Positions 36,606 through 45,961 of a stretch of 64,000 nt of DNA are shown here, in pieces. The notes under the pieces were generated by a model. The model saw only the letters and a list, made by a program, of their open reading frames with translations. It was not told the DNA's origin and did not search any database. Within the stretch, counting starts at the first letter, position 1; every line of letters begins with the position of its first letter. Source of the stretch: Glycomyces fuscus (GTDB lineage Bacteria > Actinomycetota > Actinomycetes > Streptosporangiales > Streptosporangiaceae); the NCBI GenBank assembly GCA_002529455.1, contig NYMS01000060.1, forward strand, positions 1 through 64,000, given 5' to 3'. A program made the translations under genes and the position numbers.

Positions 36606-37442
36606 TCAGGCCTGGTGGCGGCCGTCAGGGAAGGGGCCGCCGGGGGCGCCCGGCCCCGGCGGGGGGCCCGCGGGGTCCGTCCGGTGCGGCGCGGCGGGGA
36701 CCAGGTCGCGGGCGAGGATCACCGCGCCCGCGGTGGCGGCGGGGAAGACCACGATGGCCACGAACGGGATCGCCAACAGGAAGTACGTCGGCACCGCGTA
36801 GCCCAGCACCCGCGCCCGCCGCGTGCCCATGTACCGGCGCCGCTCGCGGATGGTCGTCAGCCTCCGGCGGTCGAACGCGCTCGCCAGCAGCTCGACCGCC
36901 AGCAACCACCCGCCCAGCACGGCGGCCAGCGCCGGACCGGCCACCTGGCCCACCAGCGGGATGAAACCGATCGCGAACACGAACACCGTCACCAGCAGGG
37001 ACACCGCCACGACCGCCAGCGACTGGCGGACGGCCCGCCACATCGACGTCATCAGCGACTCGTCGAGCTCGCCGGGATCGTCGCCCAGCTCCTTCTCCAC
37101 CAGCTCGGTGACCTTGTCGTAGATCGGCCCGCCCAGGGTCAGTGTGACCGTCGTGAACGCCACCACCATCAGCAGGAGCGAACCGGCCAGGAGGCCCACG
37201 GACACGGCTCCGCGCAGCAGCCCCCGCCACACGGGGTCCCAGCCGTCGGCGAAGGGCGTCGCCCAGTCGGCCAGGTCGGTCAGGTTCACCACCAGGAGCA
37301 CGAACAGCGCCAGGAACAGCAGTGACGTGATCAGGGCGGGGAGGGCGCCGAGCAGGAACAGGCGCGGTTTGCGCAGCAGCAGGGTGAAGCCGCGCAGGAG
37401 GGCGCCGACACCACCGAGGAACTCACGAACAGGATTGGCCAC
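36606..37442 (-). CDS. EI24-domain integral membrane protein (CysZ-like)
   Basis: 278 residues with five to six hydrophobic segments: 30-55, 80-105, 135-165, 170-190 and 215-245. The N-terminus FLGGVGALLRGFTLLLRKPRL and the GGPIYDKVTELVE loop are typical of the EI24 family, which includes the sulfate permease CysZ. The substrate cannot be assigned. The Pro/Gly-rich tail is variable. The GTG start (37442) has no Shine-Dalgarno, but TAGGGT (37454-37449) lies 6 bases upstream, suggesting a leaderless mRNA. Confidence 0.85.
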   Translation of the reverse strand: MANPVREFLGGVGALLRGFTLLLRKPRLFLLGALPALITSLLFLALFVLLVVNLTDLADWATPFADGWDPVWRGLLRGAVSVGLLAGSLLLMVVAFTTVTLTLGGPIYDKVTELVEKELGDDPGELDESLMTSMWRAVRQSLAVVAVSLLVTVFVFAIGFIPLVGQVAGPALAAVLGGWLLAVELLASAFDRRRLTTIRERRRYMGTRRARVLGYAVPTYFLLAIPFVAIVVFPAATAGAVILARDLVPAAPHRTDPAGPPPGPGAPGGPFPDGRHQA

Positions 37443-37551
37443 GGGGGAACCCTAGAGGACCCCGGCCCCGCTGTCAGATCCGGGGCCCGGAGCCCTCTGG
37501 GAGTCCTCCCCCGCGCTGGGCCCGGCGCTTGAGCGCGCGGCTCCGAGCACC

Positions 37552-39318
37552 TCAGCCCGTGCTGACGTCGCGGTACCAGCCCTTTCGCCGGGACAGCTCC
37601 TCGTGCGTGCCCTGCTGGATCACCCGCCCGTCGCGCACCACGTAGATCCGGTCCACGCGGTCCAGGCCCGTCAGGTCGTGCGTGACCAGCAGGGTGGAGT
37701 ACCCCTCGGCCGCGGCCAGCAGGTCCTCCACCACCGCGTCGCGCGTGTCCGGGTCCAGGTGGGCGGTCGGCTCGTCCAGCACCAGCACCCGGGGCGCCGC
37801 CAGCAGGGCGCGGGCCAGAGCCAGCCGCTGCACCATCCCGCCGCTCAGGCCGAGGCCGTGCGCGCCCACCCGCGTGTCCAGTCCCCGGGGCATCGCCGCC
37901 ACGTCGTCGGCCAGCCGCGCGCGCCGCAGCGCCTCCCACAGCTCGTCGTCCTCCGCGCCGGGCCGGGCCAGCCGCAGGTTCTCCCGCAGCGTCGAGGCGA
38001 ACACGTGCGGGTCCTGCGGCACGCCCGACACCACCCCGCGCACCTCGTCCGCCGGGTACGAGGTGATGTCCTCCCCGCCGATCTCCACCAGACCGCCGTC
38101 CGGGTCGCGCAACCGCAGCAGCACCGACGCCAGCGTGCTCTTGCCCGCGCCGCTGGGACCGATCACCGCCACCGTCCACCCGGCGGGGATCTCCAGGTCC
38201 ACCCCGTCCAGCGCCCACGGCTCCTCCGGCCCGTAGCGCACCCGCAGGCCCCGCACCCGGACCGCCGCGTCGCCGTGCGGGTCCAGACCCGTGCGCGTGG
38301 GCGCCGCGACCGCGGGCGGGGTGTCCAGGACCCCGAACAGCCTGGCGCCGCTCTCCCGGATCGCTCCCAGCCTGGCCGCCACGGCGGGCAGCGGTGCCAC
38401 GATCTCGAACGCCGCCAGCGTCACCAGCACCAGCACCGCCAGCGACACCGCGTCCAGCGTCCCGCCCTCCACGGCGGCCACGCCCAGGAACAGCGCGCCC
38501 CACACGGTCAGCCCCGTGATCAGCGCGCCCGCCCCGGCGCCCAGCCCCAGGATCGCGGAGTCCCTGCGCGCCAGCCGGGTCAGTTCCTCGTCGGCCGCGT
38601 ACACCCGCTCCACCTGCCGGTCCACGGCGCCGTAGGCGACCAGGTCGGGTGCCCCGTGCAGGGTGTCCACCAGGGTCGTCGACAGTTCCCCCCGCGCCCT
38701 GGCCTGGCGCCTGCCCGGTTCCCGGCCCAGCGCGGCCGCGGCCAGCGGCACCGCCAGCCCGGCCAGAAGCAGGCCCCCCGCCAGCAGCAGCCCTCCCGGC
38801 GCGTACAGCGCGGTCAGGACCAGCACCGTGACGCCGCCCGTCAGCACCGAGACCAGCGGCGGCGTCAGCCCGCGCACCAGCAGGTCCAGCGTGGCCTCGG
38901 TGTCGTTGACCAGGCGGGACACCAGGTCGCCGGACCGGAAGCGGCCGAACGGCTCGGTCCTGGCGAGCCGCTCGTAGACCCGCACCCGGACCTCGGCCAG
39001 CGTGCGGAACGCGGCGTCGTGGGTGACCAGCCGCTCCAGGTAGCGGGCCACCCCGCGGCCCACGCCCAGCGCGCGGGTGGCGACCACGGCCACGCCCAGC
39101 GCGGTGATGGGCGGGTGGTCGGCGGCGGTGGCCAGCATCCACGCGGCCACGCCCAGCAGGGCCACGGCCGCACCGGTCGCGGCGGCGCCCAGCAGCACGC
39201 CGAGCGCGAAGCGGCCTCCGCGCGGCCGGGCCAGGGCCGTCATCCGCAGCAGCGGGTCGCGGCGGCGTCCGCGCTCGGACGCCCCGGGCGTGTCGGGGGC
39301 GGCGGTGTCGGCGCTCAT
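37552..39318 (-). CDS. cydC: ABC transporter CydC, thiol reductant exporter
   Basis: 588 residues. An N-terminal six-helix membrane domain (about 25-320) is fused to an ATPase (about 345-585). Walker A is GPSGAGKST, the signature LSGGMVQR and Walker B VLVLDEPT, with LLVTHDLTGL after it. With CydD it exports glutathione or cysteine-type thiols needed for cytochrome bd assembly. The start overlaps the cydD stop by 4 bases (ATGA), so it is translationally coupled. Last gene of the leftward cyd cluster. Confidence 0.95.
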   Translation of the reverse strand: MSADTAAPDTPGASERGRRRDPLLRMTALARPRGGRFALGVLLGAAATGAAVALLGVAAWMLATAADHPPITALGVAVVATRALGVGRGVARYLERLVTHDAAFRTLAEVRVRVYERLARTEPFGRFRSGDLVSRLVNDTEATLDLLVRGLTPPLVSVLTGGVTVLVLTALYAPGGLLLAGGLLLAGLAVPLAAAALGREPGRRQARARGELSTTLVDTLHGAPDLVAYGAVDRQVERVYAADEELTRLARRDSAILGLGAGAGALITGLTVWGALFLGVAAVEGGTLDAVSLAVLVLVTLAAFEIVAPLPAVAARLGAIRESGARLFGVLDTPPAVAAPTRTGLDPHGDAAVRVRGLRVRYGPEEPWALDGVDLEIPAGWTVAVIGPSGAGKSTLASVLLRLRDPDGGLVEIGGEDITSYPADEVRGVVSGVPQDPHVFASTLRENLRLARPGAEDDELWEALRRARLADDVAAMPRGLDTRVGAHGLGLSGGMVQRLALARALLAAPRVLVLDEPTAHLDPDTRDAVVEDLLAAAEGYSTLLVTHDLTGLDRVDRIYVVRDGRVIQQGTHEELSRRKGWYRDVSTG

Positions 39319-41201
39319 CGCGACACACTCCCTTCCGAGGTCGGCAGCGGCAGCGCCGCGGTCCGCAGGGTGCCCGCGAAGGCGCCGCGGGTCCAGCCGG
39401 TGTCGTGGGCGACGATGACGGCGGTCCGGCCCTCCAGCAGCCGGGCGACGGCCGTGCGCACCGCCGAGGCGTTCTCCGGATCCAGGTGGGCGGTGGGCTC
39501 GTCCAGCAGGACGAGGGGGGCGTCCCGGCACAGCGCCCGCGCCAGCGCGATCCGCTGCCGCTGTCCGGCCGACAGCCGGGCGCCGCGCTCTCCGAGCCGG
39601 GTGTCGTAACCGTCGGGGAGGGCGCGGACGAACGCGTCGGCCTCGGCCAGCCGGGCCGCCTCGCGTACCCGATCCAGGGAGGCGTCGGGTGCGCCCAGCC
39701 GGATGTTGTCGGCCACGGACACGTCGAACAGGTAGGGGTTCTGGGGAACCCAGGCGGTGCCGAGGCGCCAGTCGTCGGCGGCGATCCCGGTCAGGGGCTC
39801 CCACCGTCCGCCGGGCGCGCGCACGCTGACGCGCCCCCGGGTGGGTTCGACCAGCCGCAGCAGCAGCGACAGCAGGGTGGACTTGCCCGCTCCGCTGGGG
39901 CCGGTGAGCAGCAGGTGCTCCCCGGCCGCCACCTCCAGGTCCAGACCGGACAGCGCGGGCACGTCCCGTCCCGGGTAGAGCAGCTCCACCCCCTCGAAGC
40001 GGATGTCGCCTCCGGCGGCGGGTGCGGGTCGGCCGGTCGCCGGGGGAGGGGCGGGGGAGCCACCGGCCCCCTGCGCCGTCTCCGTGGTCCCGGCGGGACC
40101 CGCGGCGCGGGCGGTCCCCGCGGGCTCGGCGGCCCCGGAGGTCCCCCCGGCCTCTCCGGCCCCCGGGGGCGCGCCGGTCGTACCGTCCTCCGTGTCCGGG
40201 TCGGAGGGTCCGGTCCGCGCCGTCCCGTGACCGCGCTCCAGCTCGGCGAACACCTGCTCGGCGGCGGCCACGCCCTCCATGCTCGCGTGGAACCGGGCGC
40301 CCACCTCACGCAGCGGCAGGTAGGCCTCCGGCGCCAGGATCAGCACCAGCAGCGCCGTCTGGTAGTCCATGTGGCCGCCCAGCAGGCGCAGGCCCACCTC
40401 GACCGCGACCAGCGCCACCGCCAGGGTGGACAGGAGCTCCAGCGCGAACGCCGACAGGAAGGCGATGCGCAGCGTCCCCATCGTCGCCCGCCGGTGGTCC
40501 TCGCCCACCCGGCGCAGGATCTCGGCCTGCGCCTTGGCCCTGCGGAACACGGCCAGGGTCGGCAGCCCCTCCACCACGTCCAGGAAGTGCCCGCCCAGGC
40601 GGCTCAGCAGCTTCCACTGCCGCTCGGTGCGCTGCTGGGTGTGCATCCCGATCAGCGCCATGAACACGGGGATCAGCGGCAGCGTCACCAGGATGACGAC
40701 CCCCGAGATCCAGTCCGCCCAGAACACCACCGCCAGCACGGCGACCGGCACGATCGCGGCCAGGACCAGCTGGGGCAGGTAGCGGGCGAAGTAGTCGTCG
40801 AGCGCGTCCAGGCCCCGGGTGGCCAGGGTGACCAGCTCGCCCGCCTTGGGCGAGCCCTGTTCGCCGCCGGGTTCGGCCGCCCACACCCTGCCCGACCCGG
40901 TCACGTGCGCCACCAGTCGGCGGCGCAGCTGCGACTTGGTGCGCGCCGCGCTGTGCAGCGCGGAGGTCTCGGCCAGGTAGGACAGCAGGGCCCGGACCAC
41001 GGCGACGGCCGCGACCGCGCCGACCACCCAGCCCAGGGTGTCCAGCCCCTCGCCCCGCCAGGCGCCGGTGACGGCGCGGGCCAGCAGCCAGGCCTGGAGC
41101 AGGATCAGGCCGGTGATGAGCACTCCGCTGGCCACGGAGACGGCCAGGTGTGTGCGTACCGCGCTGGCGGTACGCACCAGGCGCGGGTCAAGGGGCTTCA
41201 T
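39315..41201 (-). CDS. cydD: ABC transporter CydD, with long low-complexity linker
   Basis: 628 residues. Six membrane helices (about 20-310) precede the ATPase (about 397-620): Walker A GPSGAGKST, signature LSAGQRQR, Walker B LVLLDEPT. Between the two lies about 70 residues of Ala/Gly/Thr/Pro/Glu-rich sequence (about 325-396), much longer than the usual joint. It forms the heterodimer with CydC for thiol export. It lies 242 bases after cydB. Confidence 0.95.
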   Translation of the reverse strand: MKPLDPRLVRTASAVRTHLAVSVASGVLITGLILLQAWLLARAVTGAWRGEGLDTLGWVVGAVAAVAVVRALLSYLAETSALHSAARTKSQLRRRLVAHVTGSGRVWAAEPGGEQGSPKAGELVTLATRGLDALDDYFARYLPQLVLAAIVPVAVLAVVFWADWISGVVILVTLPLIPVFMALIGMHTQQRTERQWKLLSRLGGHFLDVVEGLPTLAVFRRAKAQAEILRRVGEDHRRATMGTLRIAFLSAFALELLSTLAVALVAVEVGLRLLGGHMDYQTALLVLILAPEAYLPLREVGARFHASMEGVAAAEQVFAELERGHGTARTGPSDPDTEDGTTGAPPGAGEAGGTSGAAEPAGTARAAGPAGTTETAQGAGGSPAPPPATGRPAPAAGGDIRFEGVELLYPGRDVPALSGLDLEVAAGEHLLLTGPSGAGKSTLLSLLLRLVEPTRGRVSVRAPGGRWEPLTGIAADDWRLGTAWVPQNPYLFDVSVADNIRLGAPDASLDRVREAARLAEADAFVRALPDGYDTRLGERGARLSAGQRQRIALARALCRDAPLVLLDEPTAHLDPENASAVRTAVARLLEGRTAVIVAHDTGWTRGAFAGTLRTAALPLPTSEGSVSR

Positions 41202-41443
41202 ACGCGCGGGACCTCACGACGTCGTTCTGGCCGGGTGTACGGGCGACCCGGAGCGGCTGGGGCCTTCACGGTGGCACGGTGCCGCCCCGGTCGGCCGGAG
41301 CGGGCGCGACGGCCCCAGTATCCACCCGGGGCGCCCTGCGGGCCGGCCGCCCCCGCGGCCCGCGCGCCCCTTCCCCCCGTGCGGGGAGGTCGGGGGCCTC
41401 CCGGGCGGGGCGGGCGCGTCCGCCGGGAGGCCGTGCCGAACCG

Positions 41444-42496
41444 TCAGGCCGCGGGTGCGGGGTCCTTGCCCCCGTGCCCGGTCCGGGTGACGGTCGCCCC
41501 GGTCACGGTCTCGCCGGTCACCCTCCTGCGGAACACCCAGTAGCTCCACCCCTGGTAGAGGAGCACGAGGGGCAGGAACACCACCGCCACCCACGACATC
41601 ACGGTCAGCGTGTACTCGGCGGAGGAGGCGTTGGCGACGGTCAGGCTGAAGGCGGGGTCGGTGGTGGAGGGCAGCACGTTCGGGAACAGCGCGGTGAACA
41701 GGGCGGCGAACGCGGCGAGGATGGTCACCGCGGTGAAGGCGAACGACCACCCCTCGCGGCGCCGCCAGGCCGCCACGACCCCGCCGGCCAGGGCCGCGGC
41801 GGAGAGGGCGACGAGCGGCAGGGTCCGCGTCCCGCCGCCGTGGGCGAGCTGGGTCCACACCAGGAAGAGCGTGCCCAGCGGGACCGCGGCGCACGCGCTC
41901 CACAGGGCGGCCCGGCGCGCGCGGGTCCGCACCGGACCGTCGGTCTTGAGGGTCAGGAAGATCGCGCCGTGCAGGGTGAACAGTGACAGCGTCGTCAGTC
42001 CGCCGAGCAGGGCGTAGGGGTTGAGCAGGTCCGCCACCGAGGCGGTGACCACCTGGTCGGAGCCCATGGCCACGCCCCGGACGACGTTGGCGAAGACCAC
42101 GCCCCACAGGAAGGCGGGCGCGGTGCTCCCGGCGAAGATCGCCCGGTCCCACCAGGCGCGCCACACGGAGCTGTCGCGCTTGCCCCGGTACTCGAACGCC
42201 ACCCCGCGCAGGATCAGCGCGACGAGGATGAGGAACAGCGGCGCGTAGAACCCGCTGAGCAGGGAGGCGTACCAGGCGGGGAAGGCGGCGAACGTCGCGC
42301 CGACCGCGGTGATCAGCCACACCTCGTTGGCGTCCCAGACCGGCCCGATCGCGTTGATGGCGACCCGGCGGTCGACGGAGTCGCGCCTGCCCATGAAGGG
42401 CATGAGCGTGCCCACCCCGAAGTCGAACCCCTCCAGGACGAAGTACCCGATCCACAGGACCGAGATGGCGGTGAACCAGATGACGGCCAGTTCCAT
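41444..42496 (-). CDS. cydB: Cytochrome bd ubiquinol/menaquinol oxidase subunit II
   Basis: 350 residues with eight to nine membrane helices. The N-terminus MELAVIWFTAISVLWIGYF, with GFDFGVG and PVWDANEVWLI, is diagnostic. It pairs with CydA in the high-affinity terminal oxidase. It starts 12 bases after cydA, so it is cotranscribed. The C-terminal tail (VTGETVTGATVTRT) is repetitive and variable. Confidence 0.97.
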   Translation of the reverse strand: MELAVIWFTAISVLWIGYFVLEGFDFGVGTLMPFMGRRDSVDRRVAINAIGPVWDANEVWLITAVGATFAAFPAWYASLLSGFYAPLFLILVALILRGVAFEYRGKRDSSVWRAWWDRAIFAGSTAPAFLWGVVFANVVRGVAMGSDQVVTASVADLLNPYALLGGLTTLSLFTLHGAIFLTLKTDGPVRTRARRAALWSACAAVPLGTLFLVWTQLAHGGGTRTLPLVALSAAALAGGVVAAWRRREGWSFAFTAVTILAAFAALFTALFPNVLPSTTDPAFSLTVANASSAEYTLTVMSWVAVVFLPLVLLYQGWSYWVFRRRVTGETVTGATVTRTGHGGKDPAPAA

Positions 42497-42508
42497 GGTC
42501 CTTGGCTC

Positions 42509-43954
42509 CTAGTAGCTGAAGTGCGGGATCTTGGACTCGTCCTCGCCGTCCTCCAGGTCGGGGACGAGGTGGGAGGGTCCGGCCTTGACGTACTTGAGGA
42601 GCAGGCCCACCTCGACGACGAAGAGGACCCCGTACACCGCGGTGAAGCCGGCCAGGCTCGCCGCGACGGCCCCCAGGCTCACCCCGGGGGAGACGCTGGC
42701 CGCGGTGAGCAGCTCGCCGTGCACGGTCCAGGGCTGGCGGCCCATCTCGGTGAGCACCCAGCCGAAGACGTTGGCGGCCAGCGCCGCGGGCAGCGCGAGC
42801 ATGGCCGCGTAGTAGAACCACTTGCTGGTCGGTGTGCGCTCCCTGCCCCGGGTCAGGAGGAGGCCGAGCGCGGCCACCGCCACCCCGAACATGCCGAGGC
42901 CCATCATCAGGCGGAAGGACCAGTACACGACGAACACGTTGGGGGTGTAGTCCCCGGGGCCGTAGTACTCGTCGTAGGCCTCCTCCAGGTTGTTCATCCC
43001 GTGCACCTCGCCGTCGAACTGACCGGTGGCGAGGAAGCTGAGCACGTTGGGGATGGTGATGTCGATGGGGTTGTAGCGTTCCTCGGTGTCACCGACGGCC
43101 AGGGCGGAGAAGGCCGCTCCCTCCTCGGTCTCCCACAGGGCCTCGGCGGCGGCGAGCTTCATCGGCTCGTACTCGGCGGCGAGCTTGGCCTGGTGGTCGC
43201 CGGAGAAGACCACCAGGGCCCCGGCGGCCAGGGTGAAGACCAGGCCGACCTTGAGGGTGCCGCGGAACAGGGCGAAGTCCTTCCTGGGTGGGACCACCCC
43301 GGGGGTGCCGGTGTCGTTGTGGTGGCTGTTGCGCCAGAGCTTGTAGGCGCTGACCGCCACGACGAACAGCCCGGCGGTGACGAACGCGGCCGAGACGGTG
43401 TGCAGGTAGGTGGACCAGGCCTGGTCGTTGCTGAGCACGGCCCAGATGTCGGTGAGCTCGGCGCGCCCGTTCTCCGGGTTGACCGTGTAGCCGACCGGGT
43501 GCCGCATCCAGGCGTTGGCGGCGAGGATGAAGTACGCCGAGAGGTTGGTGCCGACGGCGACCGCCCAGATGCAGGCCAGGTGGACGCCCCGGGGCAGCCG
43601 GTGCCAGCCGAAGATCCACAGCCCGATGAAGGTGGACTCCAGGAAGAAGGCGAGCAGGGCCTCCATGGCCAGCGGAGCGCCGAAGACGTCGCCGACGAAG
43701 CGGGAGTACTCGCTCCAGTTCATGCCGAACTGGAACTCCTGCACGATCCCCGTGACCACGCCCATGGCGAAGTTGATGAGGAACAGCTTGCCGAAGAACT
43801 GGGTGGCCTGGAGGTACTCGTGTCTGCCGGTGCGGTACCAGAGGGTCTGGAGCACGGCCACGATGAACGACAGGCCGATGGTCAGGGGTACGAACAGGAA
43901 GTGGTAGATCGTGGTGACACCGAACTGCCACCTCGCGAGTTCAAGGGCTTCCAT
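42509..43954 (-). CDS. cydA: Cytochrome bd oxidase subunit I
   Basis: 481 residues, binding hemes b558, b595 and d. The heme ligand His18 is in TIYHFLFVPL. GRQPWTVHG is the conserved segment near the quinol site. A short Q-loop, about the length usual outside proteobacteria, is implied by total length. First gene of the leftward cydA-cydB(-cydD-cydC) unit. GAGAGG precedes the ATG, and a cluster of GTAG/CTAC palindromes (43981-44018) covers the likely promoter. Confidence 0.97.
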   Translation of the reverse strand: MEALELARWQFGVTTIYHFLFVPLTIGLSFIVAVLQTLWYRTGRHEYLQATQFFGKLFLINFAMGVVTGIVQEFQFGMNWSEYSRFVGDVFGAPLAMEALLAFFLESTFIGLWIFGWHRLPRGVHLACIWAVAVGTNLSAYFILAANAWMRHPVGYTVNPENGRAELTDIWAVLSNDQAWSTYLHTVSAAFVTAGLFVVAVSAYKLWRNSHHNDTGTPGVVPPRKDFALFRGTLKVGLVFTLAAGALVVFSGDHQAKLAAEYEPMKLAAAEALWETEEGAAFSALAVGDTEERYNPIDITIPNVLSFLATGQFDGEVHGMNNLEEAYDEYYGPGDYTPNVFVVYWSFRLMMGLGMFGVAVAALGLLLTRGRERTPTSKWFYYAAMLALPAALAANVFGWVLTEMGRQPWTVHGELLTAASVSPGVSLGAVAASLAGFTAVYGVLFVVEVGLLLKYVKAGPSHLVPDLEDGEDESKIPHFSY

Positions 43955-43980
43955 ACCCGCCTCTCAGGTACCGACTGCCG

Positions 43981-44018
43981 GTAGTACTACAAACTGTAGT
44001 TCTACGACGTGTCGTAGT
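43981..44018. promoter_or_regulatory. Palindrome cluster (probable operator) upstream of cydA
   Basis: Three touching inverted repeats: GTAGTACTAC (43981-43990), ACTACA-AAC-TGTAGT (43986-44000) and CTACGAC-GT-GTCGTAG (44002-44017). They start 27 bases upstream of the cydA ATG and would overlap the promoter. The TACA..TGTA core resembles BlaI/CopY-type operators more than the Rex consensus. The regulator is not in the window. Confidence 0.65.
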
Positions 44019-44232
44019 TCCAGCGGGTCCCGCGGAAAACGGTGTTCCGTACGTCTCCCCGGCGGGGGCGCGGGCCCTCCGGGATGCTCCGGCGGAGGCC
44101 ATCGACGGGTCTCCGATGCTGTGAACTGCGGGAAAGCCGTAGGAGCGGGGCGGGCTCGGCCGCGCGGCGAGCCGCCGTGTGCGTTCGGACACACGCGGTT
44201 CGGGACGCGGAGGGCCCGGATGTGACCGGTCC
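44019..44232. other. Intergenic region between cydA operator and the DUF305 terminator
   Basis: About 210 bases of GC-rich sequence with no supported gene. TGTGAACTGCGGGAAAG near 44118 is only half of a Rex-type site. Confidence 0.35.
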
Positions 44233-44284
44233 CGGACACGACGGCGGCGGCCCACCCGCGGGTGGGCCGCCGCCGTCGTGTCCG
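44233..44284 (-). terminator. 52-base perfect palindrome, terminator of the DUF305 gene
   Basis: Arms of 26 bases each with no mismatch (CGGACACGACGGCGGCGGCC and onward), centred between 44258 and 44259. It begins 9 bases past the stop of the leftward DUF305 gene. There is no T tract. Confidence 0.8.
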
Positions 44285-44293
44285 AACGGGGGG

Positions 44294-45025
44294 TCAGTCG
44301 CCGGAGGCGCCGTCCCGGCGCTGGTCGATCATGCCCTCCATCAGGTCGATCTCCTTGAGCTGGGCGTCGGCCATCCCCCGGGCGAAGTCGGTGACCAGTT
44401 CCTCCTGGCCCAGCTCCACCTCCGCCTCGGCCATCTCGATGCCGCCCCGGTGGTGGGCGATCATCAGCTCCAGGAAGAGGACCTCGGCCTCCACGCCCTC
44501 GGCCTCCTCCAGGGACACCATCTCCTCGGAGGAGGCCAGACCCGGCATCGTGTCGGGGACCTCGCCACCCTCCCCGCCGTGGTCGTGGCCCTCCATCCAG
44601 GCCATGGGGGCCCGCACGCCGCGCGCGTTCAGGTCCCAGGCCATCAGCCACCCCTGCATGATGCCGATCTGGGCCTGCTGGGTGCGGGCGATGTCGGTGG
44701 CCACCGTGTGCAGCTCGGGGTCCTCGGTCTTCTCCAGGATGATCATCGACATGTCCACGGCCTGGGCGTGGTGCGCGCTCATGTCACGGAGGAATCCGGC
44801 GTCGGCGCCGGTGTCCAGCGGGTAGGACGGGCGTCCCAGGAGGTAGCCCCCGCCCAGGGCCAGTACGACGAGGATCACAGCGGTCCACATCGGTACCGAA
44901 CGCCAGGACGTACGCGCCGGGGTGCCCCCGTCCGGTGCCCCGTCCTCCCACGGGGGTGCGTCCTCGTCCGGGTCGCCACCCGCGTGGTCGGCGGTCCCGG
45001 CCACGGGACCGTTTCTCTGTTCCAT
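44294..45025 (-). CDS. DUF305 (ferritin-like) membrane-anchored protein
   Basis: 243 residues from ATG 45025 (an ATG at 45034 is also in frame). An N-terminal acidic/Pro tail is followed by one hydrophobic helix (about 48-66) and an exported DUF305 domain. The duplicated helical pairs carry the family signatures SAHHAQAVDMSM and AHHRGGIEMAEAE. The linker includes EGHDHGGEGG, rich in His. DUF305 proteins are four-helix, His/Met-rich proteins often linked to copper. Metal binding is inference. Divergent from the DUF3105 gene at 45115. Confidence 0.88.
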   Translation of the reverse strand: MEQRNGPVAGTADHAGGDPDEDAPPWEDGAPDGGTPARTSWRSVPMWTAVILVVLALGGGYLLGRPSYPLDTGADAGFLRDMSAHHAQAVDMSMIILEKTEDPELHTVATDIARTQQAQIGIMQGWLMAWDLNARGVRAPMAWMEGHDHGGEGGEVPDTMPGLASSEEMVSLEEAEGVEAEVLFLELMIAHHRGGIEMAEAEVELGQEELVTDFARGMADAQLKEIDLMEGMIDQRRDGASGD

Positions 45026-45114
45026 AGGAACCATCCTGGTCCAATCGCCCAACTCTGGTGCCAAAGTAGAGGATAGATAAGTCCCTAATGTCACCACCCA
45101 TCCCAGGAGACCCA

Positions 45115-45921
45115 GTGGCCAAGAAGAAGACGGCGGAGGAGCGTCGCCGCCGCGCCGCCGAGCTGAAGGCGCAACGCCTCAAAGAGGAACGCCGCCGCAA
45201 AATCCTTACCACCACCGGTATCACGGCCGCTGTGGTCCTGGTCGTGGGGCTGATCGGTTTCCTCGTCTTCATGGAGTTCCGCAGCCGCACGATCTCGGGG
45301 GTGGAGGAGTACGAGGTCGGCTCCTACGTCCACGTCGACACCGGGCAGCGCGTCAACTACGAGCAGAGCCCGCCCGTGGGCGGCGACCACTGGAACGCCT
45401 GGCAGAACTGCGGTGTCTACACCGAGCCGGTGACCCACGAGTTCGCGGTGCACTCCCTGGAGCACGGCGCCGTGTGGATCAACTACCGGCCCGACCTGCC
45501 CGAGGACCAGGTGCAGACGCTGACCGACATGTACAGCTCCGGCGACTACCTGGTGGTCAGCCCCTACGCGGGTGAGCTGGACGCGCCGATCGTCGCCTCC
45601 AGCTGGGGACGCCAGATCAGCGCCGAGAGCGCCGACGACGAGAACCTCCAGCGCTTCGTGCGCCTCTACGAGCGCGGCACCGACGTTCCCGAGCCGGGCG
45701 CCGCCTGCTCCGGGGGCGTGGCGGAGAACGCCGAGGAGGTCGAGGCCATGCTCGGCAGCGGCGGCGGCGTGGACGCCGAGACCATGGAGGCCCCCGAGGG
45801 CGGGGACGCCGGAGCCGAGGAGGGCGCCGAGGAGGACGCCGGGGACGAGGCGTCCGACGCCCCCTCCGGGGAGGCCGAGGACGAGCCGTCCGCGGAGGAG
45901 TCGGCCGGAGCGGAGGGCTGA
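45115..45921 (+). CDS. DUF3105 membrane-anchored protein
   Basis: 268 residues, from GTG 45115 with AGGAGA upstream. A strongly basic N-terminus (KKKTAEERRRRAAELKAQRL) precedes one membrane helix (about 37-59). The extracellular DUF3105 domain follows (about 70-205) with NCGVYTEPV, HEFAVHSLEHGAVWINY and a third Cys in GAACSGG. The tail (about 210-268) is almost entirely Ala/Glu/Asp/Gly. The domain's function is unknown. Its partner across the divergent promoter is the DUF305 gene, an association I recall from other actinomycetes. Confidence 0.87.
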   Translation: MAKKKTAEERRRRAAELKAQRLKEERRRKILTTTGITAAVVLVVGLIGFLVFMEFRSRTISGVEEYEVGSYVHVDTGQRVNYEQSPPVGGDHWNAWQNCGVYTEPVTHEFAVHSLEHGAVWINYRPDLPEDQVQTLTDMYSSGDYLVVSPYAGELDAPIVASSWGRQISAESADDENLQRFVRLYERGTDVPEPGAACSGGVAENAEEVEAMLGSGGGVDAETMEAPEGGDAGAEEGAEEDAGDEASDAPSGEAEDEPSAEESAGAEG

Positions 45922-45961
45922 CGGGGCTTTCCACCGTCACCGTGATCCCGTGATGACCGAA

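Noticed and set aside
44112..44135. Rex operator upstream of cydA (TGTGAAC half-site)
   Set aside because: The second half does not match TTCACA; only a half-site.
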